DNA of 24,635 bases from a virus, in IMG/VR virus record IMGVR_UViG_3300044535_002404, positions 1 to 24,635 of that record; one strand, given 5' to 3'. Positions 16,119-22,246 of the stretch are shown here, piece by piece (the first letter of the stretch is position 1; every line of letters begins with the position of its first letter). The notes beneath the pieces are model-generated. The model was not told the DNA's origin. It saw nothing but the letters and a program-made list of their open reading frames with translations, and searched no databases. The position numbers and the translations under genes are program-made.

Positions 16119-16775
16119 CTACTCTTCAGCCATTTTAATAAAGTCGTAAAACTCCTTGCGAGTCTTCTCGTCATCATAGAAGTCTCCAGACAGCTTAGAT
16201 GTAACCATATAACAACCTTGATGTCTCACACCTCGATTACAAGCACAAGTATGCTGAGCCTTAACAACAACTGCAACACCCTTGTTATGCTCGCAGACCT
16301 CGTTAATAGCCTTATGAATCTGCATCGTCAAACCTTCTTGAATCTGAGGTCGACGACCATAAAACTCAACAATACGATTGAGCTTACTCAAGCCAATAAC
16401 ACGACCTTCAAGACTAGGAATATAAGCAACATGCACCAATCCAGTAAAGGCCAAATGGTGATGGCTACACATACTAGTCAACGGAATATTCGTCTGAGAG
16501 ACGATGCCATCATAACCATCAGCAGGAAAAGAAGTAATCTTCGGCGGAGCCTCATAGCACCCAGAGATTAAATCAAACACGTACGACTTTGCAACACGTC
16601 GAGGAGTACCTGCGCTATTCGGATCATTACGCCAGTCAATGCGAAGAGCATCCAAAAAAGTCTCATATGCCTTAGCACCCTTGTCGATAATAGCAAGCTT
16701 TTGCTCTTCTGTCAAAGCCATAGAACTGTTAGCAGTCGGGAGGAGGTAATCTTTCTCTCTAATCTCATCATTCAT
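16119..16775 (-). CDS. folE: GTP cyclohydrolase I (FolE)
   Basis: A 218-residue enzyme that converts GTP to 7,8-dihydroneopterin triphosphate, the first step to preQ0 (and folate). SMCSHHHLAFTGLVHVAYIP (101-120) carries zinc ligands C103 and H106 and the catalytic His; GLSKLNRIVEFYGRRPQIQE (128-147) and the HTCACNRGVRH segment (175-185) with the third zinc Cys are all present. Length equals bacterial FolE (about 220). It is divergent from queD, with both promoters between them, which argues for coordinated expression and for a role in deazaguanine synthesis rather than folate. Promoter TTGACT-16-TATAAT lies 6 nt from the ATG. Confidence 0.95.
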   Translation of the reverse strand: MNDEIREKDYLLPTANSSMALTEEQKLAIIDKGAKAYETFLDALRIDWRNDPNSAGTPRRVAKSYVFDLISGCYEAPPKITSFPADGYDGIVSQTNIPLTSMCSHHHLAFTGLVHVAYIPSLEGRVIGLSKLNRIVEFYGRRPQIQEGLTMQIHKAINEVCEHNKGVAVVVKAQHTCACNRGVRHQGCYMVTSKLSGDFYDDEKTRKEFYDFIKMAEE

Positions 16776-16781
16776 ACGCCT

Positions 16782-16809
16782 ATTATAGAGACAAATTCGT
16801 TCAAGTCAA
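16782..16809 (-). promoter_or_regulatory. Strong sigma70-like promoter of folE, flush with the start codon
   Basis: Minus strand TTGACT (16804-16809), 16 bp, TATAAT (16782-16787), 6 nt, then the ATG at 16775. This is the best sigma70-type match in the window and predicts a leaderless folE mRNA. Confidence 0.8.
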
Positions 16810-16812
16810 GGC

Positions 16813-16840
16813 TTGATTCTAGGAAAAATGTTCATAACAT
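16813..16840 (+). promoter_or_regulatory. Sigma70-like promoter of queD, back-to-back with the folE promoter
   Basis: TTGATT (16813-16818), 16 bp, TAACAT (16835-16840), 8 nt, then the ATG at 16849. Only 3 bp separate its -35 from the divergent folE -35, and the 11-bp palindrome TCAAGGCTTGA (16806-16816) spans both. Confidence 0.5.
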
Positions 16841-16848
16841 ATCTGAGT

Positions 16849-17544
16849 ATGAGATATTATTCCACGAAGGTTATTGAACTCGGAAGTGCTGCATTTCGTC
16901 AGCCTAATGCAAAGTCCCATTGCAGATTCATTCATGGTTATCGATTGGTTGGTAAATTTACGTTTACTTCTGATTCTCTTGACGGCAACAATTGGGTTGT
17001 TGACTTCGGAGACTTTGACGAATTGAAGGGATTCTTGCAGGAGAAGTTTGATCATACTCTCGTTCTTGCTAAGAATGACCCTGCTATGAAAGAGTTTGAG
17101 GCTCTTGAAAAGGCTGGAGCTGCCTCAATCGTTGTTATGGATGAAGGGGTTGGAATTGAGTTGTTTGCAAAGTATTGCTTTAATGCTGCAGATAGCTACG
17201 TGAAGCATAAGACTAGCGGTCGAGTTCGAGCTCATTCTGTTGAGGTGTTTGAGCATGAGAAGAACTCTGCTATTTATTCTGCTGAAACTGCTCAAGAATC
17301 TACAGCAGAAGTTGCTGATGAAGCTGAGGCTGCGCCTGCTAAAGGCAAAGGCAAGAAGGGTAAGACTGCTGAACCTGTCTGGGCTCCGCCTGCTAAGTCT
17401 GAAAAGCAGACTGAAGCCTTGGCTTATGACACAAATAAACCAGTTAGGGTTACCCCTAAGCAGACTGATGCTCCTCCGCAAGGGGTTCCAGTCGGTGGTA
17501 AGAATCGTCCTAGTACCTGGGACTTTGGTACTAAATGGGCTTGA
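16849..17544 (+). CDS. queD: QueD-like 6-carboxytetrahydropterin synthase with altered zinc site and long C-terminal tail
   Basis: A 231-residue protein. Residues 1-145 resemble QueD/PTPS, which makes 6-carboxytetrahydropterin from dihydroneopterin triphosphate: catalytic Cys25 in SHCRFIHGY, NNWVVDFGDFDELK (47-60), FDHTL with Asp68/His69 and VEVFEH (131-136). Of the three usual zinc histidines (AAH ... HGH) only one is kept: AAF at 16 and HGY at 29-31. The HGY variant appears, from memory, in other phage homologues, so the site may be rebuilt rather than dead. Residues 145-231 are a Lys/Ala/Pro-rich low-complexity tail ending WDFGTKWA, absent from bacterial QueD (about 120). In-frame starts at 16813 (TTG) and 16828 also exist; 16849 fits homology and the promoter. 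Confidence 0.82.
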   Translation: MRYYSTKVIELGSAAFRQPNAKSHCRFIHGYRLVGKFTFTSDSLDGNNWVVDFGDFDELKGFLQEKFDHTLVLAKNDPAMKEFEALEKAGAASIVVMDEGVGIELFAKYCFNAADSYVKHKTSGRVRAHSVEVFEHEKNSAIYSAETAQESTAEVADEAEAAPAKGKGKKGKTAEPVWAPPAKSEKQTEALAYDTNKPVRVTPKQTDAPPQGVPVGGKNRPSTWDFGTKWA

Positions 17545-17568
17545 ACTTAAGAGTGATTCCTATATCAT
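17541..17568 (+). promoter_or_regulatory. Sigma70-like promoter of queE, flush with the start codon
   Basis: TTGAAC (17541-17546), 16 bp, TATCAT (17563-17568), 6 nt, then the ATG at 17575. The -35 overlaps the queD stop codon. Confidence 0.5.
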
Positions 17569-17574
17569 TAAATT

Positions 17575-18306
17575 ATGAGTTCATTATTTCTCTCTGATGA
17601 CTTTGTCTTTGAAACTATCGAAGGTGAAGGTCATTTGGTTGGTAAGCCAAGCATCTTCATGCGATTGGCAATGTGCAACTTGACTTGCATCGGGTTTAAG
17701 TCTCCTGATTCTCCGTTTGGTTGTGATAGCTATGTTAGCTGGTCTAAGAAGAATAAGCTAACCTTTGAAGAGATCTTTAAGATCTTTGAAGATAATGATT
17801 ACCTAAATAAGTTGAAAGGCAATCATGTTCTTAAGATTACTGGTGGTGAACCTCTTATTCAGCAAAAGGCTTTGATTGAGTTTATTGAAGCCTTTTTCAG
17901 AAAGTTCGATTTCTATCCTGTTATTGATTTTGAAACTAACTGTACGATTAATCCTTCAAGTTTTTGGGAAAGTATAAATGCTACTTTTACTGTGTCTCCT
18001 AAGTTGTCTACTAACGGAGATCCAGAAGAGAAGAGATACGTTCCAGAGGTTATTGCTTACCACGCTAGTATCTACTCTTACTTTAAGTTTGTTGTGCAGA
18101 AAGATAGTGATGTTGAAGAGATTATCGAAAAGTATATCAAACCTTTTAGTATTACTGAAGATCAAATTTGGTTGATGCCTTGCTGTGGTTCTCGAGATGA
18201 GCATAATGCTGTTGCTCCTTGGGTAGCAGAGGTTTGCAAGAAGCATGGTTTTAACTTTAGTCCTCGATTGCAATTGGTCTTGTGGAATAAAGCTCTCAAG
18301 GTTTAA
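17575..18306 (+). CDS. queE: QueE-like 7-carboxy-7-deazaguanine synthase (radical SAM)
   Basis: A 243-residue radical SAM enzyme catalysing ring contraction of carboxytetrahydropterin to 7-carboxy-7-deazaguanine. FETIEGEGHLVGKPSIFMRL is the QueE N-terminal substrate-binding element and KITGGEPLI the SAM-binding GGEP motif. The cluster cysteines are C34, C38 and C50 (CNLTC ... GCD), giving CX3C-X11-C instead of CX3CX2C; non-canonical spacing is known for some QueE proteins, but this should be confirmed. Later motifs (DFETNCT, VSPKLS, KFVVQ) fit the family. It follows queD by 30 bp with its own promoter, and supplies the substrate of QueC. Confidence 0.9.
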   Translation: MSSLFLSDDFVFETIEGEGHLVGKPSIFMRLAMCNLTCIGFKSPDSPFGCDSYVSWSKKNKLTFEEIFKIFEDNDYLNKLKGNHVLKITGGEPLIQQKALIEFIEAFFRKFDFYPVIDFETNCTINPSSFWESINATFTVSPKLSTNGDPEEKRYVPEVIAYHASIYSYFKFVVQKDSDVEEIIEKYIKPFSITEDQIWLMPCCGSRDEHNAVAPWVAEVCKKHGFNFSPRLQLVLWNKALKV

Positions 18307-18326
18307 GGGCTTGAAAGTCTGATACA

Positions 18327-18334
18327 TATAAATA
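18327..18334 (+). promoter_or_regulatory. Late promoter (TATAAATA) 9 nt before the 18344 start
   Basis: A perfect TATAAATA at 18327-18334 lies in the short gap after queE, with 9 nt to the ATG (a predicted leader of about 4 nt). It probably starts late transcription of the 18344-18972 pair and perhaps beyond. Confidence 0.65.
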
Positions 18335-18343
18335 ACTAGATAT

Positions 18344-18691
18344 ATGAGCTTGTTTGATTTAAGCGTATGTCTAGTTATTTTTATTTCGTTGTTAATTTAC
18401 ATCTGGAAGGACACTAGTCTTATTCCAGATGTTCTTTCTTTTGTATCAATGGATCAAGTAGGCCTTGTGAGGAGATGGCGAAGAAATTTAAACAACATTG
18501 ACTTCCCTTTGTTTTTAGAAACAGAATATAAAAATGTTATTACCAGTCTGCTGGCTTGCCCGTTTTGTATTTCTTTTTGGTCTTCAGTATTATTGTTCAG
18601 TATAAATATTATTCCAGACTTTTTTTATGTATCATTGTATTGGTATGGTATCTATATTTCATACTTATTAATTAAAAAGCTAGAACTATGA
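18344..18691 (+). CDS. Small membrane protein with a CxxC motif (DUF1360-like)
   Basis: A 115-residue protein with a hydrophobic N-terminal segment (about 5-21) and two more near the C-terminus (about 76-90 and 93-110), consistent with three membrane spans. LLACPFCISFWSS (about 68-80) contains CxxC followed by an aromatic, as in DUF1360-type small membrane proteins of phages and bacteria; their function is unknown. Codons are AT-rich. It overlaps the next gene by 4 bp (ATGA), so the two are probably co-translated. It could act at the host inner membrane late in infection. Confidence 0.7.
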   Translation: MSLFDLSVCLVIFISLLIYIWKDTSLIPDVLSFVSMDQVGLVRRWRRNLNNIDFPLFLETEYKNVITSLLACPFCISFWSSVLLFSINIIPDFFYVSLYWYGIYISYLLIKKLEL

Positions 18692-18972
18692 GCGAACATA
18701 TTTTTAAAAACTTCAACGAGTTTTACGATTTTCTTAATACAAACAATACTCACTTTACAAGCACTAAGATACAAAGCTTCATGGGTGTTGTTAGTACTGC
18801 TAGAAAGACTAGCTGTGGTATGTGCAAGCGAAAGAACATTAATATAGCAGACGAGACATATAGAAATATGTTTACACTTCTTACACAGGAAGATAAACAA
18901 AAGATTAAATCTCTATTGAATGTTGGGTCTGTTAAGTTCTTTCAGGGAGAGTCACCAATGTTTAACTTTTAG
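18688..18972 (+). CDS. Hypothetical small protein with CxxC
   Basis: A 94-residue protein of unknown function, translationally coupled to the upstream membrane protein through ATGA. TSCGMCKRKN (about 42-51) is a single CxxC in a basic setting; with only two cysteines it is not a full zinc ribbon unless it dimerises. The rest is helical with Phe/Asn-rich N-terminus (FKNFNEFYDFL). Confidence 0.65.
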   Translation: MSEHIFKNFNEFYDFLNTNNTHFTSTKIQSFMGVVSTARKTSCGMCKRKNINIADETYRNMFTLLTQEDKQKIKSLLNVGSVKFFQGESPMFNF

Positions 18973-18995
18973 TAGATTTATCAATACATGAACTA

Positions 18996-19001
18996 TATAA
19001 T
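18996..19001 (+). promoter_or_regulatory. TATAAT box 6 nt before the 19008 start
   Basis: A perfect TATAAT at 18996-19001, then 6 nt, then ATG at 19008. No convincing -35 lies 15-18 bp upstream. Supported mainly because the placement matches the other flush promoters. Confidence 0.4.
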
Positions 19002-19007
19002 AGTATC

Positions 19008-19724
19008 ATGAGAATTGCCATTTCCGGTGCCCAGTGCATGGGCAAATCTACTCTGATTAAAGATTTTCTTGCTGAGTGGACTAACTATAAATCTCCAGAA
19101 AAGACATATAGAGATGTTTTAGTTGAAAAAGGTTTAACCCATAGCTCAAAAACTACTAAAGAATCCCAACAGGCTATTCTTGACTTTATGGTCAAGCAAC
19201 TAGAAGGTACTCGCAAAAGTGATAGAATTGTATTTGATCGTTGTCCGCTAGATAATCTCGTGTATTCTATGTGGGCCTATCATCACAACGTTGGAGATAT
19301 TGATTTTGACTTTATTAAGAAGTGTATCCCAGTTGTTCGTGATGCTCTAAAACATATTGATATTATTTTCTATATCCCAATTACAAGAGCAGCCAAGACT
19401 CCTGATATTCAAGAAGATGGTATGAGAGATGCTAACCCTTTTATGCGAGTTGAGATTGATAATCTCTTTAAGGTGTTTGCAATGGAAAATAGAGATAATC
19501 CAAAATCTAATTATTTTCATGCTGATGATCGACCACCTATTATTGAAACATACGGTGAGCGTAATGAACGTATTCAGATCATGAAGCTCTATCTTGATGC
19601 GGATGGAGACTCAATGGACCCTAATGCTAATATCTTTAACGATCCAAATCTCGGCATGGAAGATATTGAGGCCTTAGAAGCCTTGGCAAGACCTGAGCAA
19701 AAGAAACCTGAAAAAAATAAATAA
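19008..19724 (+). CDS. P-loop kinase / NadR-like AAA ATPase
   Basis: A 238-residue protein. Walker A is GAQCMGKST (7-15) near the N-terminus in IAISGAQCMGKSTLI, as in the NadR/Ttd14 AAA group and nucleoside kinases. FDRCPLDNLVYSMWAYHH resembles the DR-type active-site segment of deoxynucleoside kinases, and IDIIFYIPITR follows as the next strand. It probably phosphorylates a small metabolite; sugar, nucleoside or nicotinamide riboside are all possible. The C-terminal 40 residues are acidic then Lys-rich and look unstructured. The next two genes (nucleotidyltransferase and HAD phosphatase) suggest a shared nucleotide-sugar or nucleotide pathway. Confidence 0.75.
   Translation: MRIAISGAQCMGKSTLIKDFLAEWTNYKSPEKTYRDVLVEKGLTHSSKTTKESQQAILDFMVKQLEGTRKSDRIVFDRCPLDNLVYSMWAYHHNVGDIDFDFIKKCIPVVRDALKHIDIIFYIPITRAAKTPDIQEDGMRDANPFMRVEIDNLFKVFAMENRDNPKSNYFHADDRPPIIETYGERNERIQIMKLYLDADGDSMDPNANIFNDPNLGMEDIEALEALARPEQKKPEKNK
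19716..19723 (+). promoter_or_regulatory. Possible late-type box (AATAAATA) before the 19733 gene
   Basis: AATAAATA at 19716-19723 overlaps the stop of the kinase gene and lies 9 nt before the next ATG. The local sequence is a run of A-rich lysine and stop codons, so a chance match is quite possible. Confidence 0.3.
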
Positions 19725-19732
19725 AGAGACAT

Positions 19733-20458
19733 ATGAGCAAACTAACTGTAATTATACCTGCAGCTGGTAAGGGTAGTAGGTTAAAATTACCATATTCAAA
19801 AGAAATCCTTAGAGTCGATGAAGATTCTTCTCTAATTGATTTTTCGTTTAATTTTTTTAGAGATTACGGTAGAAAAGATGTAGAGTTTGTTATAGTTATA
19901 AACGAAAATAAACTAGATGTTGTAAATTATCTTTCCAAGTATAAAGATAGGTTTGATATTAGTTTTACTTTTCAAAACCCTAATGAGCAAGAATATACAG
20001 GTGCTATAAAAAGCGCAAAACATTTGTTTGGAGAACACAATGTTATATTACTACCCGACACATTAATGAAACTAGGTTTAGGGGTGGATTTATTTACATC
20101 TGTAGAAAATAGTCTTACAGAAACCGGATTCTCTTTTTTTTATAAAAGAGAACAGAACCCTGCTATGCTTAAAACAAAAGGTTCCCTTTATATTAATGAA
20201 AACAATATAATAGAACTATATGAAGATAAGCCGCAAGAAAAATTAGAGAGATTTAATGCTTTTTGGTGTAGTTTTGCGTTTAGAAAAAGAGCATTCGATC
20301 AAAGCATAACATTTATGGAAAAAAGTACCTTGAAGCAGCGGGTACTTTTAAACGAGATAAAAAGTACCCCTTTGTATTTAAGTAAGGGGATCGAAGTAGA
20401 GGATTATATTGATTTAGGTACTTGGCAAGAATTAAACAAGTATATAAAAAATGCATAA
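19733..20458 (+). CDS. Sugar-phosphate nucleotidyltransferase (NTP-transferase fold)
   Basis: A 241-residue protein. TVIIPAAGKGSRLKLPYSKE (residues 5-24) is the GXGXRL...PK-type nucleotide-binding signature of the RmlA/GlmU/GalU superfamily, here with PYSKE. LLPDTLMKLG corresponds to the D(T/S) metal site and VEDYIDLGTWQELN is the usual C-terminal GTxxE-like element. It should make an NDP-sugar from NTP and sugar-1-phosphate; substrate unknown. Codon use is strikingly AT-rich (AAA, TTT, TTA, ATA) relative to the replication genes, suggesting later acquisition. It overlaps the HAD gene by 8 bp. An internal 9-bp inverted repeat sits at 20321-20349. Confidence 0.8.
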   Translation: MSKLTVIIPAAGKGSRLKLPYSKEILRVDEDSSLIDFSFNFFRDYGRKDVEFVIVINENKLDVVNYLSKYKDRFDISFTFQNPNEQEYTGAIKSAKHLFGEHNVILLPDTLMKLGLGVDLFTSVENSLTETGFSFFYKREQNPAMLKTKGSLYINENNIIELYEDKPQEKLERFNAFWCSFAFRKRAFDQSITFMEKSTLKQRVLLNEIKSTPLYLSKGIEVEDYIDLGTWQELNKYIKNA

Positions 20459-21023
20459 GAAATTAATCACTGATTGTGACGGTGTTTTACTTGACTGGTC
20501 TTTTGCTTTCGATGTATGGATGAGTGAGCGAGGCTATGAAAGATTACCTAACACCGACCACATTTTTTATCAAGGTGCTAGATATGGGCTACCTGAAGAG
20601 GTAGCCTTAGATTGTATATCAAGGTTTAATGAAAGTGGAGCAGTTGGTTTTCTTCCGCCTTTCCGAGATGCTCAAGAATTTGTAAAAAAATTAGCAGAAG
20701 ATGGTTGGAGGTTTGAAGTTATCAGTTGTTTACATATTGACAAATACGCTCAAAGGTTAAGAGTAAACAATTTAAAACACCTATTTGGAGATGTGTTTGA
20801 CTATATTAATTGTAGTTTAGATTTTAAAAAAAGTAAATTAGATTTTCTTAAAGTTCAGTACAAGGATAAAAATTATTTTTGGTTAGAGGATAGTGTTTCT
20901 CATGCAGAAAGCGGTAAACAAGTTGGGTTGCGAAGTATAATTATGGATCACCCATACAATAAAAACTGGACAGGGGATAGAGTTTATAATTGGGAGAGTT
21001 TATATACGTTTTTAAAAAAATAA
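20451..21023 (+). CDS. HAD-family phosphatase
   Basis: A 190-residue haloacid dehalogenase-type hydrolase. TDCDGVLLDW (7-16) is motif I with nucleophile D8 and acid D10; FEVISCLH carries motif II-like Ser; KKSKLDFLK gives the Lys of motif III and YFWLEDSVSHAESG the acidic motif IV. Similar phage proteins are annotated as 5'-nucleotidases or sugar phosphatases. Overlap with the upstream nucleotidyltransferase, preceded by a kinase, recalls kinase/phosphatase/nucleotidyltransferase sets that build NDP-sugars such as activated heptoses; this is inference. AT-rich codons as in the previous gene. Confidence 0.75.
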   Translation: MHKKLITDCDGVLLDWSFAFDVWMSERGYERLPNTDHIFYQGARYGLPEEVALDCISRFNESGAVGFLPPFRDAQEFVKKLAEDGWRFEVISCLHIDKYAQRLRVNNLKHLFGDVFDYINCSLDFKKSKLDFLKVQYKDKNYFWLEDSVSHAESGKQVGLRSIIMDHPYNKNWTGDRVYNWESLYTFLKK

Positions 21024-21055
21024 ACTAATATCTTTGGCGCGAACAAACTAAAAAG

Positions 21056-21063
21056 AATAAATA
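21056..21063 (+). promoter_or_regulatory. Late-type box (AATAAATA) before the basic protein at 21070
   Basis: AATAAATA at 21056-21063, then 6 nt and a GTG start at 21070. Supports the GTG start and late expression. Confidence 0.5.
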
Positions 21064-21069
21064 ATTGTA

Positions 21070-21285
21070 GTGAACAAGTACGAAAAGAGATTTTTTACTC
21101 TTTTAGAAAAAACCACCCGCACCACTCCGCGAGGTGGTAAAGGTACTCTTAAAGCTAAAGCTACCAAGAAATTCGGTAAAGGCAAGATGACTTGTAGCAA
21201 GGCTAGAAAGCTAAAAACCAAAAAGGCTACTGCTCATACAAAAGCACAGTCTAATTGGTTTTTAAATTTTCATTGCAAAAAATAA
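21070..21285 (+). CDS. Very basic small protein, candidate head-packaged internal protein
   Basis: A 71-residue protein beginning with GTG. The N-terminus reads NKYEKRFFTLLE, sharing YEKRFF with the 11200 protein and ending in LLE, a possible prohead-protease site. The remaining 58 residues are about 40% Lys/Arg (GGKGTLKAKATKKFGKGK; SKARKLKTKKATAHTK), with two Cys. After cleavage it would be a small histone-like polycation, as expected for a protein packed with DNA in the head. A late-type box lies just upstream. No domain family recognised; a DNA-binding role is inferred from charge only. Confidence 0.65.
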   Translation: MNKYEKRFFTLLEKTTRTTPRGGKGTLKAKATKKFGKGKMTCSKARKLKTKKATAHTKAQSNWFLNFHCKK

Positions 21286-21288
21286 ATA
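21281..21288 (+). promoter_or_regulatory. Late-type box (AATAAATA) 5 nt before the 21294 start
   Basis: AATAAATA at 21281-21288 overlaps the upstream stop codon and is exactly 5 nt from the second of two tandem ATGs (21294), the same spacing as at 11200, 12928 and 15541. Confidence 0.5.
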
Positions 21289-21293
21289 CTATG

Positions 21294-21509
21294 ATGAAAG
21301 AATTCAATAACAACTTCAATAAATTACTCGAGAACTATGCCCCGTTAAGAACACAGTCTCGATTATTTTATCCAAGAAATCTAAAGTTGTCTGAAGAGTT
21401 TATTACAAGCTTCAAAAGCGAGTACAATAGACTTTTAAAAGAAGGAAATCATCCTAAAAAGATTATGGAAAAGATTTCCAAAGCTCTTAAGTTTCACATC
21501 AACGGTTAG
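21294..21509 (+). CDS. Small protein with capsid-targeting-like N-terminus
   Basis: A 71-residue protein. The first 13 residues MKEFNNNFNKLLE are aromatic/amphipathic and end in LLE, a possible prohead-protease site; the rest is helical and basic (FKSEYNRLLKEGNHPKKIME). Tandem ATGs at 21291 and 21294 are both possible; the late box 5 nt upstream favours 21294. A longer frame from 21255 would overlap the upstream gene and contain the promoter. The stop overlaps the convergent phoH gene by 11 bp. Function unknown; head-packaging is inferred. Confidence 0.65.
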   Translation: MKEFNNNFNKLLENYAPLRTQSRLFYPRNLKLSEEFITSFKSEYNRLLKEGNHPKKIMEKISKALKFHING

Positions 21510-22185
21510 ACTTAAGTTCATTAAGCTTACCAACAATAAACTTTAAGATCTTACTTCTTTTAATATCATCTTCTGTGAGAGTGAAGGATTGAATGCCAAC
21601 ACTCTTACATTCCTCACTATTAAACTTAGCTACAACATTTCCGTAGCTCTTCTTATCTCTAATATCTACTTGGTTACTATCTCCGATAACAACAAGCTTT
21701 CCGTGTTCTCCAAGACGGGTTAGAACAATGATGAGCTGATCGAGTTCAGCATTTTGAGCCTCATCTAGCAATACAATCTTATCATGGAATGTAGTACCTC
21801 TCAAGAAGTTAAGAGGCTGAATATCTAAAGCGCTTTCAGATGCTAACTTAGTAATTGCAGCCTCTGAAATCATTTCGCTAAGCTTTTCCAAAAATGGGGC
21901 TCCAAACGGACCAATCTTCTCATGCAACTCTCCAGGTAATGAACCTAGTTTTTGACTAGAACATTCAGCAATGCTTCTCAAATAAAGAATGCTCTTGAAG
22001 CTCTTTCTTTGAACAAGTTTTAAGGCTGCTAATACAGCACAGTATGTCTTGGCTGAACCTGCTGGTCCATCAATAAAGATAAGCTTATTGTCTCTATCTA
22101 ATATAGCATCTACAATCCGTTTGTGATTTTCAGAAAGCTCAAACTTCTCTGCTACATTAAATGTCTTTGGAGTTTTGGATGACAT
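21499..22185 (-). CDS. phoH: PhoH-like ATPase
   Basis: A 228-residue PhoH-family P-loop protein. Walker A GPAGSAKT is at 40-47, LRSIAECSSQKLGSLPGEL (69-87) matches the family-specific segment, and Walker B IVLLDEAQN at 137-145 is followed by IGDSNQVD. PhoH genes are widespread in marine phages; the proteins are thought to be RNA-associated ATPases or helicases with uncertain roles. The start at 22185 is preferred over the TTG at 22191. Upstream is a TATATC box 7 nt from the ATG without a clear -35. The gene lies alone between convergent and divergent plus-strand genes. Confidence 0.93.
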   Translation of the reverse strand: MSSKTPKTFNVAEKFELSENHKRIVDAILDRDNKLIFIDGPAGSAKTYCAVLAALKLVQRKSFKSILYLRSIAECSSQKLGSLPGELHEKIGPFGAPFLEKLSEMISEAAITKLASESALDIQPLNFLRGTTFHDKIVLLDEAQNAELDQLIIVLTRLGEHGKLVVIGDSNQVDIRDKKSYGNVVAKFNSEECKSVGIQSFTLTEDDIKRSKILKFIVGKLNELKSNR

Positions 22186-22211
22186 AATCAAAGATATATA
22201 TGTATATTTAG

Positions 22212-22239
22212 TTGAAAATCCAAATTTTTACTTTAAAAT
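22212..22239 (+). promoter_or_regulatory. Sigma70-like promoter flush with the 22247 start
   Basis: TTGAAA (22212-22217), 16 bp, TAAAAT (22234-22239), 7 nt, then ATG at 22247. Both hexamers match consensus at 5 of 6 positions. Supports 22247 over the upstream in-frame start at 22175. Confidence 0.6.
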
Positions 22240-22246
22240 AAAATGT

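Noticed and set aside
16813-16848. Longer queD start (TTG 16813 or ATG 16828)
   Set aside because: Would include the promoter hexamers; homology begins at 16849.
20321-20370. Perfect 9-bp inverted repeat AAAAGTACC/GGTACTTTT plus a third copy AAAAGTACC nearby
   Set aside because: Lies inside the nucleotidyltransferase frame, encodes repeated Lys-Ser-Thr, has no T tract after it and no operon boundary; probably coincidence.
21466-21480. TGGAAA/TTTCCA hairpin just beyond the phoH stop, followed on the minus strand by a loose T-rich run
   Set aside because: Six weak AT-rich pairs and a 3-nt loop; too marginal to call a phoH terminator, though the position would suit.
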